A stretch of DNA of 7,755 nucleotides from Candidatus Nanopelagicales bacterium (GTDB lineage Bacteria > Actinomycetota > Actinomycetes > S36-B12 > UBA10799), in assembly GCA_030699055.1 (NCBI GenBank), contig JAUYKX010000113.1, forward strand, positions 1 through 7,755. Direction: 5' to 3'. Numbering within the stretch: position 1 is the first letter of the stretch; each line of letters starts with the position of its first letter. The position numbers were made by a program, and so were the translations under genes. The notes under the pieces were generated by a model. That model was given only the letters and a program-made list of their open reading frames with translations, was not told where the DNA came from and did not search any database. Positions 5,983 to 7,755 of this stretch are shown in pieces.

Positions 5983-6058
5983 GGCCCCGTTGTGTAGCGG
6001 CCTAGCACGCCGCCCTCTCAAGGCGGTAGCGCGGGTTCGAATCCCGTCGGGGCTACCA
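5983..6058 (+). tRNA. tRNA-Glu (anticodon CTC), CCA encoded
   Basis: A 76-nt cloverleaf reads glutamate codon GAG. Acceptor GGCCCCG/CGGGGCT (5983-5989/6048-6054) has a G-U first pair; D stem GTG/CAC (5992-5994/6006-6008); anticodon stem CCGCC/GGCGG with loop CTCTCAA and anticodon at 6017-6019; T stem GCGGG/CCCGT around TTCGAAT. Discriminator A at 6055 and an encoded CCA at 6056-6058. It ends 3 nt before the terminator stem, so the transcript closes here. Confidence 0.96.
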
Positions 6059-6061
6059 GTT

Positions 6062-6110
6062 CGGTGCGGCGGTGTACGTCTCGTGGGACGTCCACCACCG
6101 CACCGTTTTT
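6062..6110 (+). terminator. Strong intrinsic terminator after the tRNA-Glu gene
   Basis: CGGTGCGG (6062-6069) pairs with CCGCACCG (6098-6105), continued inward by GGTG/CACC (6071-6074/6093-6096) and ACGTC/GACGT (6076-6080/6087-6091) with single mismatches between the blocks and a 6-nt loop; TTTTT follows at 6106-6110. It ends the rightward transcript 16 bases before the stop of the convergent molybdopterin gene. The opposite strand has the stem but no T-tract after it, so it is a one-way terminator by the usual rule. Confidence 0.9.
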
Positions 6111-6125
6111 GGTTGGTTCGCAGCG

Positions 6126-7755
6126 CTACATGTCGGTGGTGCGGGCCTGGTACTCGTTGTCGGGTCGGAAGCCGCCCTGGCCATCGAACAGGGACGCGTA
6201 CTCGTCCCGAAACTCGATCGACTTGATCCACTTGACCTGCTTGAAGCCGACCTGTCGCTCGTTGCGCAGTCGCAAGGGCGTGCCGTGGATCAGGGGTAGT
6301 GGTTCGCCGTTCATCTCCCAGGCCACGATGCTCTCGGGCTCGCGCATCTGCCACAGGTCATGGACGTCGTAATAGGTGGGTTTGGCTTTGGGTCCGTCGT
6401 CGGTGAACGCGTAGAACACGGCATAGCGCGCTTCCGGTTTGGGCTTGACCACGTCGAGAATCTTGCTCATCTGGACGCCACCCCACTTGGCCACGCCTGA
6501 CCATCCCTGGACGCAGTCGTGCTCGGTGATCTGCTCCGACTTGCCCAGATTCCGAAGTTCGTCCAGTGAGAACTCGTGCGGGTTCTCGACCAGGCCGCCG
6601 ACCTCCAGGCGGTAGTCGCGGAAGTCGGTCGCCAGGTGCTGATCGAACTCCTTCGACTTAGGGGGAGCACCGTTGGGCCACAGGTAAGGCGAGATGTCCT
6701 TTTCCTTCCACTGAACCCGGGGAACCATTTTCCCGAAGACCAGCCGGTTGAAATGCTGGGCGATCCGCTCGAAACCGCGCTGGACCGCTCGGGGTTTGGC
6801 CCACGAGATCCAGTTGGCCCACCAAAGCACCAGGCAGATCACTGCGATGATCACCAATCCGATGATCGTGCCGGTCCAGTCGTGTCCACTGGTGCCCAGC
6901 ACGATGTGGTTCATGTTGCGGGCGAGCCCGGTAACCGCCACCAGGATTATGTGGATGATCAGGAAGATGACCACGTAGAGCCACAGCAGGAAGTGGATCG
7001 AACGCGCCATCTGTCGATTTCCGAACAGGCGAATGAACCACTTGTATCGATGGCTGACTGCGGGTGCCTGGGCCAAGCCGGTCAGGATCAGAAGGGGCGC
7101 GGCGATGAAAACGACTGAGAAATAGACGAGCAACTGCAGTGAGTTGTAGGCGGCGGCCGCTTCTTCCCCGGCAGGGATTGCGAGCGATCCGTAGGTCACA
7201 CCACAGGTGAGAGCGCTCGGAACCATCTCCGTGGTCGTGGGGACGATCTGGCGCCATTGGCCGGTGGCGAACAGCAGGATGATGAATGCGGCGCCGACCA
7301 AGAGCCAACCCGCAACGGCGAAGAAGTGCCAGTGGCGGGCCATGCCGCTTGTGTGGCGCCCCCCCGGCAATCCCATCCACGAGTTCAGGTGGGTGGAGTC
7401 GTCGAGTGCGGTCCAGACCCGATCTTTGGGAACGGGTCCGCGGAATCGGAGCCATTCGCGATCCGGTGTGGAGTGGATGTGGGGATACAGGCGCGGGTGA
7501 TCGGCCAGGATCTGGATGCCGCTCTTGAGCAGAATCAGCATCAGTAGGACGTTGAACCAATGCAGTGCGCGGAGCCAGGCGGGGTAGTCGAAGCTTCCCT
7601 GTCCCGGAAGCAGGCACGGGTTGTCGGTGGCGAATGATTGCCACCAGGTCGTCCCGATGATTGCCTTGCAGGCGAACACCCCGGCAACGGCAACGACCAC
7701 AATCAAGATCACCCAGAACTGCCAGCGTAGCCGGACGAATTTCTTGCCTATTCGC
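6126..7755 (-). CDS. Cytochrome b561-like / molybdopterin oxidoreductase fusion, 5' end cut by window edge
   Basis: Predicted membrane oxidoreductase joining a haem-binding b-type cytochrome to a sulfite-oxidase/YedY-type Mo-cofactor domain in one chain. The frame is open to the window edge, past the GTG at 7712 (RIGKKFVRLRWQFW precedes it), so the start lies in or beyond the edge; 542 residues are visible. Counting from that GTG, six hydrophobic segments lie near 1-20, 48-70, 128-150, 191-215, 239-262 and 280-304. Histidines 51, 129, 240 and 254 within or at helices are candidate haem ligands. The Mo domain follows from about 340: VGGLVENPHEFSLDEL (371-386), EHDCVQGWSGVAKWGGV with Cys400 as presumed Mo ligand, and PLRLRNERQVGFKQVKWIKSIEF (479-501). 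No Tat signal precedes the Mo domain, and the positive loop after helix six suggests it is cytoplasmic. Electrons could pass between quinone, haem and the Mo centre; substrate and direction are unknown. No partner gene is visible. Confidence 0.88.
   Translation of the reverse strand, partial: RIGKKFVRLRWQFWVILIVVVAVAGVFACKAIIGTTWWQSFATDNPCLLPGQGSFDYPAWLRALHWFNVLLMLILLKSGIQILADHPRLYPHIHSTPDREWLRFRGPVPKDRVWTALDDSTHLNSWMGLPGGRHTSGMARHWHFFAVAGWLLVGAAFIILLFATGQWRQIVPTTTEMVPSALTCGVTYGSLAIPAGEEAAAAYNSLQLLVYFSVVFIAAPLLILTGLAQAPAVSHRYKWFIRLFGNRQMARSIHFLLWLYVVIFLIIHIILVAVTGLARNMNHIVLGTSGHDWTGTIIGLVIIAVICLVLWWANWISWAKPRAVQRGFERIAQHFNRLVFGKMVPRVQWKEKDISPYLWPNGAPPKSKEFDQHLATDFRDYRLEVGGLVENPHEFSLDELRNLGKSEQITEHDCVQGWSGVAKWGGVQMSKILDVVKPKPEARYAVFYAFTDDGPKAKPTYYDVHDLWQMREPESIVAWEMNGEPLPLIHGTPLRLRNERQVGFKQVKWIKSIEFRDEYASLFDGQGGFRPDNEYQARTTDM

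Noticed and set aside
6072..6299. Plus-strand frame running through the terminator into the molybdopterin gene
   Set aside because: It begins inside the terminator stem and continues antisense to a conserved domain, so it is not a credible gene.

Overview
The window is high-GC bacterial DNA with compact, overlapping genes. Its gene order (branched-chain aminotransferase, citramalate synthase, FAH-family hydrolase, glutamyl-tRNA synthetase, then tRNA-Gln and tRNA-Glu) is one I associate with Actinomycetota. The minimal TAnnnT-like -10 elements, GTG starts and a possibly leaderless leader peptide fit that. I cannot name a genus from the sequence.

Left part (1-1017): the 3' part of ilvE, cut by the window edge, runs rightward and ends convergently with a mazEF-type toxin-antitoxin pair on the minus strand (1007-1572). 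The last 11 bases of ilvE and of mazF form an inverted repeat.

Middle (1573-5755): a short divergent intergenic region serves mazE on one side. On the other side lies an apparent transcription attenuator: a 12-codon leader peptide rich in Ile, Val and Leu, a strong hairpin, and a rho-independent terminator. It precedes cimA, whose clear Shine-Dalgarno lies beyond the terminator. cimA, a FAH-family hydrolase gene and gltX follow with a 12-nt gap and an 8-nt overlap, so they look like one transcript. CimA makes (R)-citramalate from pyruvate and acetyl-CoA for isoleucine synthesis. IlvE carries out the last transamination of Ile, Leu and Val. Ile, Val and Leu codons in a leader in front of cimA therefore make regulatory sense.

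Right part (5756-6110): tRNA-Gln(CUG) and tRNA-Glu(CUC) follow gltX and end at a strong intrinsic terminator. Both tRNAs would be substrates of a non-discriminating GluRS if, as is usual in this phylum, Gln-tRNA is made by the indirect GatCAB route.

Far right (6126-7755, minus strand): a convergent gene, cut by the window edge, encodes a fusion of a six-helix cytochrome b561-like membrane domain and a sulfite-oxidase/YedY-type molybdopterin domain.

The most interesting items are the unannotated-looking attenuator in front of cimA, the mazEF pair sharing its promoter region, the altered metal motif (H-C-Q) in CimA, and the b561-molybdopterin fusion with a predicted cytoplasmic catalytic domain. 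I see no clear sign of a wholly new multi-gene system; most of the window is core metabolism with a small accessory insertion.
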